64,000 nt of DNA from JAAURS01 sp044923475. Its GTDB lineage: Bacteria; Cyanobacteriota; Cyanobacteriia; Thermosynechococcales; Thermosynechococcaceae. The notes beneath the pieces were generated by a model. It worked only from the letters and a program-made list of their open reading frames with translations, was not told where the DNA came from and searched no databases. Where the stretch lies: contig NZ_CP137338.1 in NCBI RefSeq assembly GCF_044923475.1, positions 558,001 through 622,000 on the forward strand, written 5' to 3'. Position 1 is the first letter of the stretch, and each line of letters starts with the position of its first letter. Shown in pieces: positions 53,238 through 62,230 of the stretch. Position numbers and translations under genes: made by a program.

Positions 53238-53369
53238 CTAGAACGAAACTGCTTCGAGAGCTGAACATAAATCAAATCCTTTTTTTAATGTCCTAGCCAA
53301 TACATTCTTAAAGTGTCGCCAACCTGTTATCTTAAGTGGGAAGTATTTTGAGCCAAATAGAAGCGCCGC

Positions 53370-54098
53370 ATGGGAAATACGTATCAGCGAGTCTTGTTGA
53401 AACTGAGCGGCGAAGCTCTGATGGGAAGCCTCCCTTACGGCATCGATCCTGCCGTGGTGCAGCAGGTCGCTGAAGAAATTGCGGATGTTGCCCGACAAGG
53501 CATCCAAATTGCAGTTGTCGTGGGCGGCGGCAATATTTTTAGAGGGGTCAAAGGTGCTTCCGCTGGTATGGACCGCGCAACGGCTGACTACATCGGCATG
53601 ATTGCCACGGTCATGAATGCCATGACCCTCCAAGATTGTTTGGAACGCTCGGGGATTCCCACTCGCGTGCAGTCGGCGATCCCGATGCAGCAGGTGGCAG
53701 AGCCCTACATTCGCCGTCGAGCCATTCGGCACTTGGAAAAGGGCCGCGTTGTGATTTTTGGGGCGGGTTCCGGGAACCCCTTCTTTACGACGGACACGAC
53801 TGCCGCACTGCGTGCTGCTGAAATCGATGCGGAAGTGATCCTAAAAGCCACCAAAGTGGATGGGGTTTACGATTCCGATCCGAAGATCAACCCCGATGCG
53901 AAGCGGTTTCAAACGTTGACCTACAGTCACGTATTGGCTCACGATTTGGGCGTAATGGACAGTACGGCGATCGCCCTTTGTAAAGATAACAACCTTCCCA
54001 TTTTAGTGTTTAATTTGTCTGTACCCAACAATATTCGACGAGCGTTAACGGGTGAATCGATTGGCACCCTTGTAGGAGGTTCTTGTGAAGTTAGCTGA
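53370..54098 (+). CDS. pyrH: UMP kinase
   Basis: This 242-aa kinase phosphorylates UMP to UDP for nucleic acid and sugar-nucleotide synthesis. It shows the amino-acid-kinase fold with RVLLKLSGEALMG, VVVGGGNIFRGVKG, FGAGSGNPFFTTDTTAALRA and KVDGVYDSDPKINPDA, and the bacterial hexameric enzyme length. The ATG begins the conserved part. It overlaps frr by 14 bp, giving the usual pyrH-frr pair. The start region shares a 171-bp spacer with the SNF2 relic. Confidence 0.96.
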   Translation: MGNTYQRVLLKLSGEALMGSLPYGIDPAVVQQVAEEIADVARQGIQIAVVVGGGNIFRGVKGASAGMDRATADYIGMIATVMNAMTLQDCLERSGIPTRVQSAIPMQQVAEPYIRRRAIRHLEKGRVVIFGAGSGNPFFTTDTTAALRAAEIDAEVILKATKVDGVYDSDPKINPDAKRFQTLTYSHVLAHDLGVMDSTAIALCKDNNLPILVFNLSVPNNIRRALTGESIGTLVGGSCEVS

Positions 54099-54633
54099 CA
54101 CTGAAGACCACATGCAAAAGGCCGTCGAGGCAACTCAACGGTCGTTTAATACCATTCGAACGGGGCGGGCCAATGCCTCCCTTCTGGATCGCATTACAGT
54201 CCCGTATTACGGTGCTGAAACGCCCCTGCGTTCTGTCTCTACGATCTCCACCCCAGATTCCGGCACCATCGCCATCCAGCCCTTCGAGCGGAATCTACTC
54301 GGCCCGATCGAAAAAGCCATTTCCATGTCGGACGTAGGGCTGGTGCCCAACAACGACGGCTCCGTCATCCGCCTTAACATTCCGACCCTGACCGCCGAGC
54401 GACGTAAAGAATTTGTCAAAATGGCGGCAAAGCTAGCAGAAGAGGGAAAAGTCTCGGTGCGGAATATCCGTCGGGATGCCATTGATGCGGTTCGCAAACA
54501 GGCCAAGAACAGCGAGATTTCTGAAGACGAATCTAAAGACCTACAAGATAAGGTTCAGAAGCTTACGGATAAATACACGGCCAGAATCGACGAACTCTTA
54601 GCGGTCAAAGAAAAAGAGATTACAACCGTGTAA
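54085..54633 (+). CDS. frr: Ribosome recycling factor
   Basis: This 182-aa protein with EF-G splits post-termination ribosomes. Conserved blocks are TIRTGRANASLLDRITVPYY, LIPFERNL-like IAIQPFERNLLGPIEKAI, IRLNIPTLTAERRKEFVKMA and VRNIRRDAIDAVRKQ. The GTG start at 54085 is decided by a perfect AGGAGG five bases upstream, located inside the end of pyrH, so translation of the two genes is coupled. Confidence 0.97.
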   Translation: MKLADTEDHMQKAVEATQRSFNTIRTGRANASLLDRITVPYYGAETPLRSVSTISTPDSGTIAIQPFERNLLGPIEKAISMSDVGLVPNNDGSVIRLNIPTLTAERRKEFVKMAAKLAEEGKVSVRNIRRDAIDAVRKQAKNSEISEDESKDLQDKVQKLTDKYTARIDELLAVKEKEITTV

Positions 54634-54691
54634 GGCTTGAATAAGGCTATTCCGCTCTAGTCTCGCATTACCTTTATTTTTTTATTCCTTT

Positions 54692-55822
54692 ATGTATGAC
54701 TGCATTATTGTCGGTTCTGGCCCAGCTGGCGGGACTGCAGCCTATCACTTGGCCAAAAATGGCCGCTCCGTATTGGTTCTAGAAAAAGAGACGTTGCCGC
54801 GCTATAAGCCCTGCGGGGGCGGTGTTTCGCCTATCGTGGCCGAGTGGTTTGACTTTGATTTTTCCCCGGCCATTTCCCTAAAGGTCAGCAGCATTCGCTA
54901 TACCTGGGAAATGGGGGATCCGGTCGAAGCGGAACTCAAAACCCCGGAGCCAATCTGGATGGTACGGCGGGATATTTTCGACCATTTTTTAATCCAGCAA
55001 GCGCAAAAGCAAGGTGCCGAGCTGCGCGACAGCACTGAGGTGACGGGCGTTGAGTTTAAGGGCAGCTACTGGCAGGTCAATACCGCTAACGGCCCTGTAG
55101 AAGGTCGCTACCTAATTGCCGCGGATGGCGCCAAAGGACCTATGGCAAAATGGTTGGGCTTTAAAGATCGGAAGCGTCGCATGGGCGGCGCGTTAGAAGC
55201 AGAAGCCATTACCCAAATTGAAAACGGCCACATGGCCCACTTTGAGTTTGGGATGGTCAAAAACGGCTATATCTGGAACTTCCCCAAGGCGGATGGTTAC
55301 TCCATCGGCATCGGTTCCTTTCGCGGCGGCGAACCCCAGAATTTGCGGGAAATCGTGACGGAATATTCCAAGATGTTTGGGATAGATTTCAAATCCATCA
55401 AACAGTTCGGACATCCGCTGTGCCTGTGGGACGGCGATCAGACGCTCCATACGCAAAATGCACTCCTGGCGGGCGAAGCGGCCTGCGTGGTCGATCCTTT
55501 TACAGCTGAGGGCATCCGTCCTTCCATTTTTAGCGGATTGAAGGCTTCTGAGGCGATCGATCGAGCGCTATCGGGCGATGCCAACGCGCTGGAAAACTAC
55601 ACCCAGGTCATCGCTGAAGAGTGGGGAACTGATATGGTGTGGGCGCAGCGACTGGCAGGCGTATTTTATCGGCTTCCGGGCGTTGGCTACCGTTTGGGTG
55701 TAAAGCGACCTGCGGCGACGCAAAAGTTCGGTCAAATCCTCAGCGGCAAGTTGGGCTATAAGGATATTGCTGGCAATGCCATTAAAAAGCTCAGCAGCAG
55801 CTTTCTTCCAGAACGCAGTTAG
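54692..55822 (+). CDS. Geranylgeranyl reductase-family flavoprotein
   Basis: This 376-aa FAD protein opens with YDCIIVGSGPAGGTAAYHLA, and has RYKPCGGGVSPIVAE, YLIAADGAKGPMAKWLG and LLAGEAACVVDPFTAEGIRP, all typical of geranylgeranyl reductases. It is shorter than ChlP, the enzyme for chlorophyll phytyl chains, and lacks part of its C-terminus, so it is more likely the paralogue found after frr in many cyanobacteria. Substrates could be prenyl chains of quinones, tocopherol or lipids; this is not settled. It is 58 bp after frr. Confidence 0.87.
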   Translation: MYDCIIVGSGPAGGTAAYHLAKNGRSVLVLEKETLPRYKPCGGGVSPIVAEWFDFDFSPAISLKVSSIRYTWEMGDPVEAELKTPEPIWMVRRDIFDHFLIQQAQKQGAELRDSTEVTGVEFKGSYWQVNTANGPVEGRYLIAADGAKGPMAKWLGFKDRKRRMGGALEAEAITQIENGHMAHFEFGMVKNGYIWNFPKADGYSIGIGSFRGGEPQNLREIVTEYSKMFGIDFKSIKQFGHPLCLWDGDQTLHTQNALLAGEAACVVDPFTAEGIRPSIFSGLKASEAIDRALSGDANALENYTQVIAEEWGTDMVWAQRLAGVFYRLPGVGYRLGVKRPAATQKFGQILSGKLGYKDIAGNAIKKLSSSFLPERS

Positions 55823-55857
55823 CGTCAGAATAGTAGCAAAACCCAATTGGAGACTTT

Positions 55858-56139
55858 ATGGCTGACCCTATTACCCCCGAAGTAAGCCAGCGCATCTGCG
55901 CGCACATGAATGACGACCATGCTGAGGCGGTATTGTTGTATGCGAAGGTCTACGGACAAACCGAAGGCGCGACTGCTGCCACCATGAAAGCCATTGACCC
56001 AGAGGGAATGGATCTCAACGTGATGTTGGGCGATGAAGCTACCACGATTCGCGTGCCCTTCGAGCGATCGCTCACCGACTCCGAAGACGCGCACCAGGTC
56101 TTAATTGCCATGGTGCGCCAAGCGCGGTCTAAAGACTGA
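55858..56139 (+). CDS. DUF2470 protein
   Basis: This 93-aa protein is a stand-alone DUF2470 domain, with VSQRICAHMNDDHAEAVLLY at the start, AIDPEGMDLNV in the middle and VPFERSLTDSEDAHQVL at the end. In larger proteins this domain sits after a flavin-binding heme-oxygenase-like domain (HugZ and glutamyl-tRNA reductase-binding protein in plants), where it takes part in tetrapyrrole binding. It follows the geranylgeranyl reductase gene by 35 bp and probably shares its transcript. Confidence 0.88.
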   Translation: MADPITPEVSQRICAHMNDDHAEAVLLYAKVYGQTEGATAATMKAIDPEGMDLNVMLGDEATTIRVPFERSLTDSEDAHQVLIAMVRQARSKD

Positions 56140-56149
56140 GATTTGAGGC

Positions 56150-56515
56150 TCAGTAGCCCAGGTAGGTTTTACTCAGATACTTCAAAATCCGTTTGCCTGG
56201 GCTGAGGGTCTTGGGGACTGTCGTCCCGACGATTTCTACGAACACTTTGTCCGAGAGCTCGCCCGCGTGATGCTTTTCTAACGCATCTACGACAGTAACC
56301 AGGTCGTTGGCAGAAAATTCGTAGCCGTACTGAGCGGCAAACTCGGCCACGACGGGCGCGCGATCGCCTTTCAGCGCCGCCGACTCCGCTTTGTCCAGCG
56401 CATCTTCGTTACTGATGTCTCCATCGCCAACCCCCAACAGCGCTTCGAGCCGATCGCGCAGTTGCTTATCTTCTGCGGTCTTTTGCATGAATTTAACAAC
56501 GGTTGCAGTAGCCAT
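56150..56515 (-). CDS. Nif11-like domain protein
   Basis: This 121-aa helical protein has a Nif11-like layout: VVKFMQKTAEDKQLRDRLEA, an acidic loop, and APVVAEFAAQYGYEFSANDL with VVDALEKHHAGELSD. Nif11 domains occur in nitrogen-fixation operons and as leader peptides of modified natural products, but here no double-glycine cleavage site or core peptide is visible: the C-terminus (GKRILKYLSKTYLGY) is basic. A cytoplasmic regulatory role is possible. It is convergent with the DUF2470 gene, ten bases apart. Confidence 0.5.
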   Translation of the reverse strand: MATATVVKFMQKTAEDKQLRDRLEALLGVGDGDISNEDALDKAESAALKGDRAPVVAEFAAQYGYEFSANDLVTVVDALEKHHAGELSDKVFVEIVGTTVPKTLSPGKRILKYLSKTYLGY

Positions 56516-56620
56516 AACGCACCCTAAACGCTAAAACGTTTTCCATAGTAGCAAGCCTCAAATGGTTGTTGTGTTATCTGGAAAACGGCTGGGCTAGAGT
56601 CCGGTAGAAGGATTGCACCA

Positions 56621-57940
56621 CTAGAACATAAACCTAAGCTGAATCGACCATTGGGCCCCATCGCGCGCGATCTCGATGCTGCGGATGAATTCTCGAAAAT
56701 AAAAGCGTCGCTCGGGTTCGGAAAGATCTTGCCAGAATTGAGGGATAGAGACAGTCTTGGCGGTTTCTAAAAGATTGACGGGCGGCAGTTGCGCCAGTTT
56801 ACTTTGCAGCTCGGCAATTTCTGCCCTGAGCGTATAAGTCCTTAAATTCGCCGTTTTCTCGTCTAAAATCTGCTGCTCGACGAGATCTGGCAGTTGGGCG
56901 ATCGCCCTTTGTTTGTCGGCGATCGCCTCCATCACCCCCGCCGCAATCCGATCCAGGGGGATTTGCGTCAGCCCTGCCACTTCTTGAGGCAGCGTTTGAC
57001 AGATGGTCTCAATCGTTTTTGCGAGCACCTCCTCGTATTGCAGCGCTTTGCATTTAGGCCGCTGCGAGCAGGTCGTGGGTCGCAGGTAGAGATACTCGCG
57101 GGTTTGGCGCTGGTTCGTCACCCGCGACACGCTCATGGAAGATTGGCACTGCTGACAGGTTACAAGGCCAGAGAGCGATCGCGGGGCGCTGGCCGCGCGC
57201 GGGGCCACACTTTGATTGCGGCGCAGCAGCCGATCCACCTGGGCCGCCTCCGCCCGCAGCAGAATAGGAGGATGCGTATCAGGTTGGATGGCAGCTCGGT
57301 GGAGCAGATCGCCGCGGTAGACCGGATGGGTCAGCCACCGCTGCCCCGTGGAAGGCGATATCTTTTTGTTATGTTTTTTGGCAATGTGCCGCACCGCACC
57401 GCGCACGGAGCCGTAGATTAAAAAATGATCGTAAAAGTCCCGCAACACCGGAGCGACGCTGCGGTCGATCGCGTAGCGATCGCGACCTCGCCGATAGCCG
57501 TAGGGAGCCTTCCCCGGCGGTGGTAGCCCCTTCAGACGGTTGAGCGCGTGCCCCTGCCGGATCTGACGGCTGCGCTGCTGCTGCTGAATCCCGTTGAAGA
57601 GCGCCAATCGTTCGGGGGCTGATTCGACATGCTGCCCGTCTAATTCGCGGGCGGGCGCTTGCGATCGATAGGCTTGCTCCAGCGCCACAACGCACACCCC
57701 CAAAGATTCGAGCTGGGAAAGCGCGCGCGTGACGGCAGCCAGCGAATCGCCGAGTTCTTCCAAATGCCGCAATACCAGAAAGGCGGGTGGGTCTTGGATG
57801 GATTCCACGAGGAGAGCCTGGAGCTGCGATCGCCGAGGATCGGTATCTTCATAGACTGCATCGAACTGCCACCCCCACGCAGACGGGTTCGGTCGGTCTT
57901 CCCAGGCCGCGTCATAATACAGGTAAGCAACAGTCCGCAT
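56621..57940 (-). CDS. Serine-recombinase-like protein (XisF-related) lacking the usual catalytic serine
   Basis: This is a protein of about 439 aa. The N-terminal resolvase-like domain (RTVAYLYYDAAWEDRPN, FLVLRHLEELGDSLAAV) lacks the serine of the usual YxRVSxxxQ motif. It is followed by the recombinase domain (GHALNRLKGLPPPGKAPYGY, YGSVRGAVRHIAKKHNKK), a zinc ribbon (LVTCQQCQSSMSVS ... TTCSQRPKC) and a coiled coil, as in large serine recombinases such as XisF. The ATG at 57940 is preferred to TTG 57979. It lies 112 bp from tRNA-Lys, facing away from it. Confidence 0.78.
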   Translation of the reverse strand: MRTVAYLYYDAAWEDRPNPSAWGWQFDAVYEDTDPRRSQLQALLVESIQDPPAFLVLRHLEELGDSLAAVTRALSQLESLGVCVVALEQAYRSQAPARELDGQHVESAPERLALFNGIQQQQRSRQIRQGHALNRLKGLPPPGKAPYGYRRGRDRYAIDRSVAPVLRDFYDHFLIYGSVRGAVRHIAKKHNKKISPSTGQRWLTHPVYRGDLLHRAAIQPDTHPPILLRAEAAQVDRLLRRNQSVAPRAASAPRSLSGLVTCQQCQSSMSVSRVTNQRQTREYLYLRPTTCSQRPKCKALQYEEVLAKTIETICQTLPQEVAGLTQIPLDRIAAGVMEAIADKQRAIAQLPDLVEQQILDEKTANLRTYTLRAEIAELQSKLAQLPPVNLLETAKTVSIPQFWQDLSEPERRFYFREFIRSIEIARDGAQWSIQLRFMF

Positions 57941-58052
57941 CAACTTGGCATCCGCCTCAAAGCGCTGACAAAAAATCAATATAGGTTGGCACAGATGTTC
58001 CCGCTGTGTTACCTTTGATTACTGTGCTACCGAACGACATAGGCTACATCTC

Positions 58053-58124
58053 GGGTCGCTAACTCAATGGTAGAGTACTCGGCTTTTAACCGATTAGTTC
58101 CGGGTTCGAGTCCCGGGCGACCCA
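58053..58124 (+). tRNA. tRNA-Lys (UUU)
   Basis: The 72-nt sequence folds with acceptor stem GGGTCGC/GCGACCC, D stem ACTC/GAGT, anticodon loop CTTTTAA (anticodon UUU) and T arm CCGGGTTCGAGTCCCGG. The discriminator base is A, no CCA is encoded, and a run of five Ts follows. It closely resembles the usual cyanobacterial tRNA-Lys. Confidence 0.96.
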
Positions 58125-58275
58125 TTTTTCCAGTCCATTAAGAACAACTAATGTTTGCTATAAACAAGCAATGTTAACGGGAAGCCCTCAACAGGATAAG
58201 ATGGCTTAAGATTAACGTAACAATTCAGCGCGTTTAACCCGAAGTTCGTCAATACCATAACGAGGAGAATCATCT

Positions 58276-59346
58276 ATGGCGCTCGTACCTATGCGGCTAC
58301 TGTTGGATCACGCCGCTGAGAACGGCTATGGCATTCCAGCCTTTAACGTCAATAACTTGGAGCAAATCCAGGCCATCATGCAGGCCGCAAACGAAACGGA
58401 TAGCCCTGTGATTCTGCAAGCTTCGCGCGGCGCTCGTTCCTATGCTGGCGAAAACTTTTTGCGCCATCTCATTTTGGCTGCGGTGGAAACTTACCCCCAC
58501 ATCCCCATCGTGATGCACCAAGATCACGGCAACGAGCCTGCAACCTGCTATTCTGCGATCAAACACGGCTTCACCAGCGTGATGATGGACGGTTCTTTGC
58601 AAGCCGACGCAAAAACCCCAGCTAGCTACGAATACAACGTTGCCGTCACCGCAGAAGTCGTCAAAGTGGCTCACGCCATCGGCGCTTCCGTCGAAGGCGA
58701 GTTGGGCTGTCTCGGCTCCCTGGAAACGGGTATGGGCGAAGCAGAAGACGGGCACGGCTTTGAAGGCAAGCTCGACCACTCCCAACTGCTCACCGACCCC
58801 GATGAAGCCGTGGACTTCGTCGAGCGCACCCAAGTGGATGCGCTAGCAGTGGCGATCGGAACCAGCCACGGAGCTTACAAATTTACCCGCAAACCCACGG
58901 GCGAAATTTTGGCCATCAGCCGCATTGCCGAAATCCACAAGCGTTTGCCCAATACTCACTTGGTCATGCATGGCTCTTCTTCCGTGCCGGAAGACCTGAT
59001 CGCCATCATCAACCAACACGGCGGCCAAATCCCTGAAACCTACGGCGTTCCAGTCGAAGAAATTCAGAAGGGCATCAAGAGCGGCGTGCGCAAGGTGAAC
59101 ATCGACACTGACAATCGCTTGGCCATCACGGCTGCAGTCCGCGAAGCGTTGGAAGCCAAACCCAGCGAATTTGACCCCCGTCATTTCCTGAAGCCTTCCA
59201 TTAAGTACATGCAGAAAGTTTGTGCAGACCGCTACCAAGAGTTCTGGACTGCTGGAAATGCAAGCAAAATCAAGCAAATTAGCTTGGATGAGTACGCTCG
59301 TAAGTATGCTAAGGGCGACCTCAAGCAAGTTGCTGCGGTTGTTTAG
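58276..59346 (+). CDS. fba: Class II fructose-bisphosphate aldolase
   Basis: This 356-aa zinc aldolase makes fructose-1,6- and sedoheptulose-1,7-bisphosphate in the Calvin cycle and gluconeogenesis. Features are YGIPAFNVNNLEQIQAIM, the catalytic HQDHGNEPATCYSAIKHG, EGELGCLGSLETGMGEAED, ALAVAIGTSHGAYKF and VMHGSSSVPEDLI, followed by VRKVNIDTDNRLAITAAVR. The length and motifs fit the cyanobacterial/chemoautotroph FbaA subtype. AGGAG precedes the ATG, and a strong terminator follows, so it is expressed on its own. Confidence 0.96.
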   Translation: MALVPMRLLLDHAAENGYGIPAFNVNNLEQIQAIMQAANETDSPVILQASRGARSYAGENFLRHLILAAVETYPHIPIVMHQDHGNEPATCYSAIKHGFTSVMMDGSLQADAKTPASYEYNVAVTAEVVKVAHAIGASVEGELGCLGSLETGMGEAEDGHGFEGKLDHSQLLTDPDEAVDFVERTQVDALAVAIGTSHGAYKFTRKPTGEILAISRIAEIHKRLPNTHLVMHGSSSVPEDLIAIINQHGGQIPETYGVPVEEIQKGIKSGVRKVNIDTDNRLAITAAVREALEAKPSEFDPRHFLKPSIKYMQKVCADRYQEFWTAGNASKIKQISLDEYARKYAKGDLKQVAAVV

Positions 59347-59380
59347 GCAACTGCAACCTTTGCAACCTTACAGTTGAATT

Positions 59381-59413
59381 AACTTAGGGGTGGGCGTTGC
59401 TCACCCCTAAGTT
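59381..59413 (+). terminator. Terminator of fba
   Basis: AACTTAGGGGTG (59381-59392) pairs perfectly with CACCCCTAAGTT (59402-59413) around a 9-nt loop, 34 bp after the stop, followed by TTGGG. It is the strongest hairpin seen in this part of the window. Confidence 0.85.
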
Positions 59414-59583
59414 TTGGGTTTGAGTCGGGTTCGCAAGGCCGTGCTTGCAATTAAACTTAAGGTCTCTATCGCCGCAATACCCTTTGGTCTCGCTATTGAA
59501 TTCCCGGACCGCTGTTGAGATATTCTGGGCTGAGCGTGGCGATCGCCGCCCCCGTACTCCAGCTGCCGATCTAATTTACACTG

Positions 59584-62031
59584 ATGGTTCTTGCCCGACT
59601 TCAACGACTAGAAGATCGCAACCTCCAAGAGGTTTTCTTGGTAACGCCCCGCACCCGTTTGACCATCGGCCAAAACCGTTCTAATCTTCTGGTGTTAAAT
59701 CATCCGTCGATCTTGCCCTTTCACGCCATTGTATTTTGGCTGGGCGATGGATTTGCAGTCGAAAAAAAACATCCGGCAGCAGAAGTCTGGGTCAACCAAC
59801 ACAGCCTTCTGCCCGATAGCCCCTACGGCCTGTCCAGCGGCGATCGAATTCGAATCGGAGGCGTTACGCTAACCTTTAATTTAGACGCCTTTGCCTCCGC
59901 ATCCGTCGAACCGAATCCCAGCCCAGAACCTTCGAGAGACGCTTTGCACAATCGTACATCAACCCCATCGCTCAGCCAGCCAGCTCCAACCGCTCCCATT
60001 CATCGACTCAGACTAGATGCATGCGATCTGGTCTACCGCGTTGGCGGGCTGAAGCTCTTAGACGATATTTCGCTCTCGATTTTACCGACAGAATTTGTCA
60101 CGATCGTCGGAGTCAGCGGCGCTGGTAAATCGACCCTCCTCAACGCGCTGTGTGGCTTCAGACCGGCGACCCGAGGCAGCGTGTTTGTCAATGGCGATAG
60201 CTTGTATCAAAACTACGATGCCTACCGCAACGAATTAGGCTACGTGCCCCAAGACGACATCATTCACGAAGACTTGACGGTACAGCAAGCCCTCAGTTTT
60301 GCCGCGCAGTTGCGGCTTTCCCCGCACACGACCGAGGCCGATCGGCAGCAGCAAGTCCACCAGGTCCTGTTGGACTTGGAGCTTCGGGAACAGGCAAACA
60401 CCATTGTTAAAAACCTCAGTGGCGGTCAGCGCAAACGAGTTTCCATTGGTGTCGAGCTATTGACCAAGCCGGGTTTATTCTTTCTGGATGAGGCGACGTC
60501 AGGCCTCGACCCCGGTACCGAGCTTCAAATGATGCGGCTGCTGCGGCGCATGGCCAGTCAAGGACGAACGGTGGTGTTGGTTACCCATACCACTAAAAAT
60601 CTAGCGATCGGCGATTTGGTGGTGTTTTTAGCAAAAGGGGGTCGCGTTGCCTATTTTGGCCCGCCGAAGGACGCGCTCGACTACTTCGGTGTCGAAGAAT
60701 TCGATGAAATTTATATCAAAGTAGAAGAAGAGCGATCGCCTCAAGAGTGGGCGCTGCAATACCAGCAGTCGCTGTACTACCAGAAATACGTCGCCGACCG
60801 ACAAATCTCTTTGCTCGAAGTGCAGTCGAGTCCGGACATTGCTCCCCTCCCGACGGAACTCAGACAGTCCCTCAAGCCCTCCCCCTGGCGACAATTTCGC
60901 ATCCTGTCCAAACGCAGCCTTACCATTTTGCGTCAGGATCGCCCTAGCTTTTTCTTTTTGTTAGCCGTCGCGCCTATCTTGGGGATTTTGGATTTTGTGA
61001 TGTGGCGGCGCGATATGTTCGACTCCGACACGGGCGACCCCAGTCAGTGCTTTACGCTGCTCTTCATTACAGTTCTGATTGCAGTGATCGTCGGCAGTTT
61101 GAGCACGATGCGCGAAGTCGTGAAGGAGTCGGAAATTTATCGGCGCGAGCGCATGATCGGGTTGCAAATCGTCCCCTACGTGCTCTCCAAAGTGAGTCTG
61201 AGTGCCATTCTAGCGCTGTATCAGTCCGCCATATTTATCAGTACTAAGGCGATCGCCGTCGATTTCCCAGGCACGTGGGAGACGGGTTTTTACATCTACA
61301 TCACCCTGTTCTTATCGACCCTTGGGGGAATGGTGATGGGGCTGCTGGTTTCTGCCCTTTCCACCTCTCAAAATATGGCTCCGCTGCTCACTATTTTGTT
61401 TCTGGTGCCGCAAATTACCTTCGCCGGGTCTTTTTTACCCCTGCGCACCCTTGGTCCTGCTGGACAGGCCATCAGCCAGCTGACAATCACCCGCTGGGCC
61501 TACGAATCGATGGTGACGCTCTCAGGCATCGGCAGGGATGTTGCCCGAGATCCCTGTTGGAAGCAGCCAGACTCAGTCCGCAAAGCTTGGAAGGATGCGG
61601 ATAAGGTATCTTGCCAGTGCATGGGGCCTCAGCTGTTCGATCGGTGTGAATTTCCGTCTCTCCATCTAGAGTACGATCCTGCCGTCAGTCAGCCGGAGCC
61701 GCTCAAACCTAAAAGCCCTGGCGATCCTCCCGCCGCACCGGAGAATCTATTGCTGGAAGCGACGCAATTTTCGGACGATTTGACAGCTTATTCCGATAAA
61801 ACGAAGGTTTATCGCAAAGAATTGGATGCCTGGCAGACTCGCTTTAGTCAGTGGAAAGAAAAGCGAGGTCGGGCGATCGCCGCAGCTGAGGAATTGCTGA
61901 ATCGATTTAATCGAAATCAAGGCGATGCCTTCGCCGTCAATTTTGTCCGCCATTGGGTCAAACTGGGCCTGCTCATCTTAGCCATGCTGTCGATCTTAAT
62001 TGGCGTTCAAAAGCGCAAAGATTGGGTGTAG
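59584..62031 (+). CDS. FHA-domain ABC transporter (ABCG-like half transporter)
   Basis: This 815-aa protein joins three parts. Residues 10-95 form an FHA phosphothreonine-binding domain (LTIGQNRSNLLVLNHPSILP). Residues 140-370 form an ABC ATPase with Walker A VSGAGKST (Lys182), signature LSGGQRKRVSIGVE near 280 and Walker B LFFLDEAT (Glu303). Residues 430-640 form an ABC2-type membrane domain. The C-terminus adds a cysteine-containing loop (SCQCMGPQLFDRCEF), a proline-rich and coiled section, and a last transmembrane helix before QKRKDWV. Export of lipid or polysaccharide under kinase control is inferred. Confidence 0.9.
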   Translation: MVLARLQRLEDRNLQEVFLVTPRTRLTIGQNRSNLLVLNHPSILPFHAIVFWLGDGFAVEKKHPAAEVWVNQHSLLPDSPYGLSSGDRIRIGGVTLTFNLDAFASASVEPNPSPEPSRDALHNRTSTPSLSQPAPTAPIHRLRLDACDLVYRVGGLKLLDDISLSILPTEFVTIVGVSGAGKSTLLNALCGFRPATRGSVFVNGDSLYQNYDAYRNELGYVPQDDIIHEDLTVQQALSFAAQLRLSPHTTEADRQQQVHQVLLDLELREQANTIVKNLSGGQRKRVSIGVELLTKPGLFFLDEATSGLDPGTELQMMRLLRRMASQGRTVVLVTHTTKNLAIGDLVVFLAKGGRVAYFGPPKDALDYFGVEEFDEIYIKVEEERSPQEWALQYQQSLYYQKYVADRQISLLEVQSSPDIAPLPTELRQSLKPSPWRQFRILSKRSLTILRQDRPSFFFLLAVAPILGILDFVMWRRDMFDSDTGDPSQCFTLLFITVLIAVIVGSLSTMREVVKESEIYRRERMIGLQIVPYVLSKVSLSAILALYQSAIFISTKAIAVDFPGTWETGFYIYITLFLSTLGGMVMGLLVSALSTSQNMAPLLTILFLVPQITFAGSFLPLRTLGPAGQAISQLTITRWAYESMVTLSGIGRDVARDPCWKQPDSVRKAWKDADKVSCQCMGPQLFDRCEFPSLHLEYDPAVSQPEPLKPKSPGDPPAAPENLLLEATQFSDDLTAYSDKTKVYRKELDAWQTRFSQWKEKRGRAIAAAEELLNRFNRNQGDAFAVNFVRHWVKLGLLILAMLSILIGVQKRKDWV

Positions 62032-62230
62032 ATCTCTATCTTTAGGGGCAGACAGTCAGCATTGAGTCATGATACGAAATATGGCAATTTTTTAAGATCG
62101 TGTTGTGCGCTGCAATCTGCTTGACTAAAACCGGGTAATGTATGCTTTGATCGAAAAGTAATTTAACGCTATTACCCTCGCTTCTGAAAGTATTTGTAGT
62201 CCAATCTAGCGACGCTTCGGGTGTGTGGAT

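Noticed and set aside
59407..59604. 65-codon minus-strand ORF between fba and the ABC transporter
   Set aside because: It covers the fba terminator and the transporter start and has no ribosome site or recognisable pattern.
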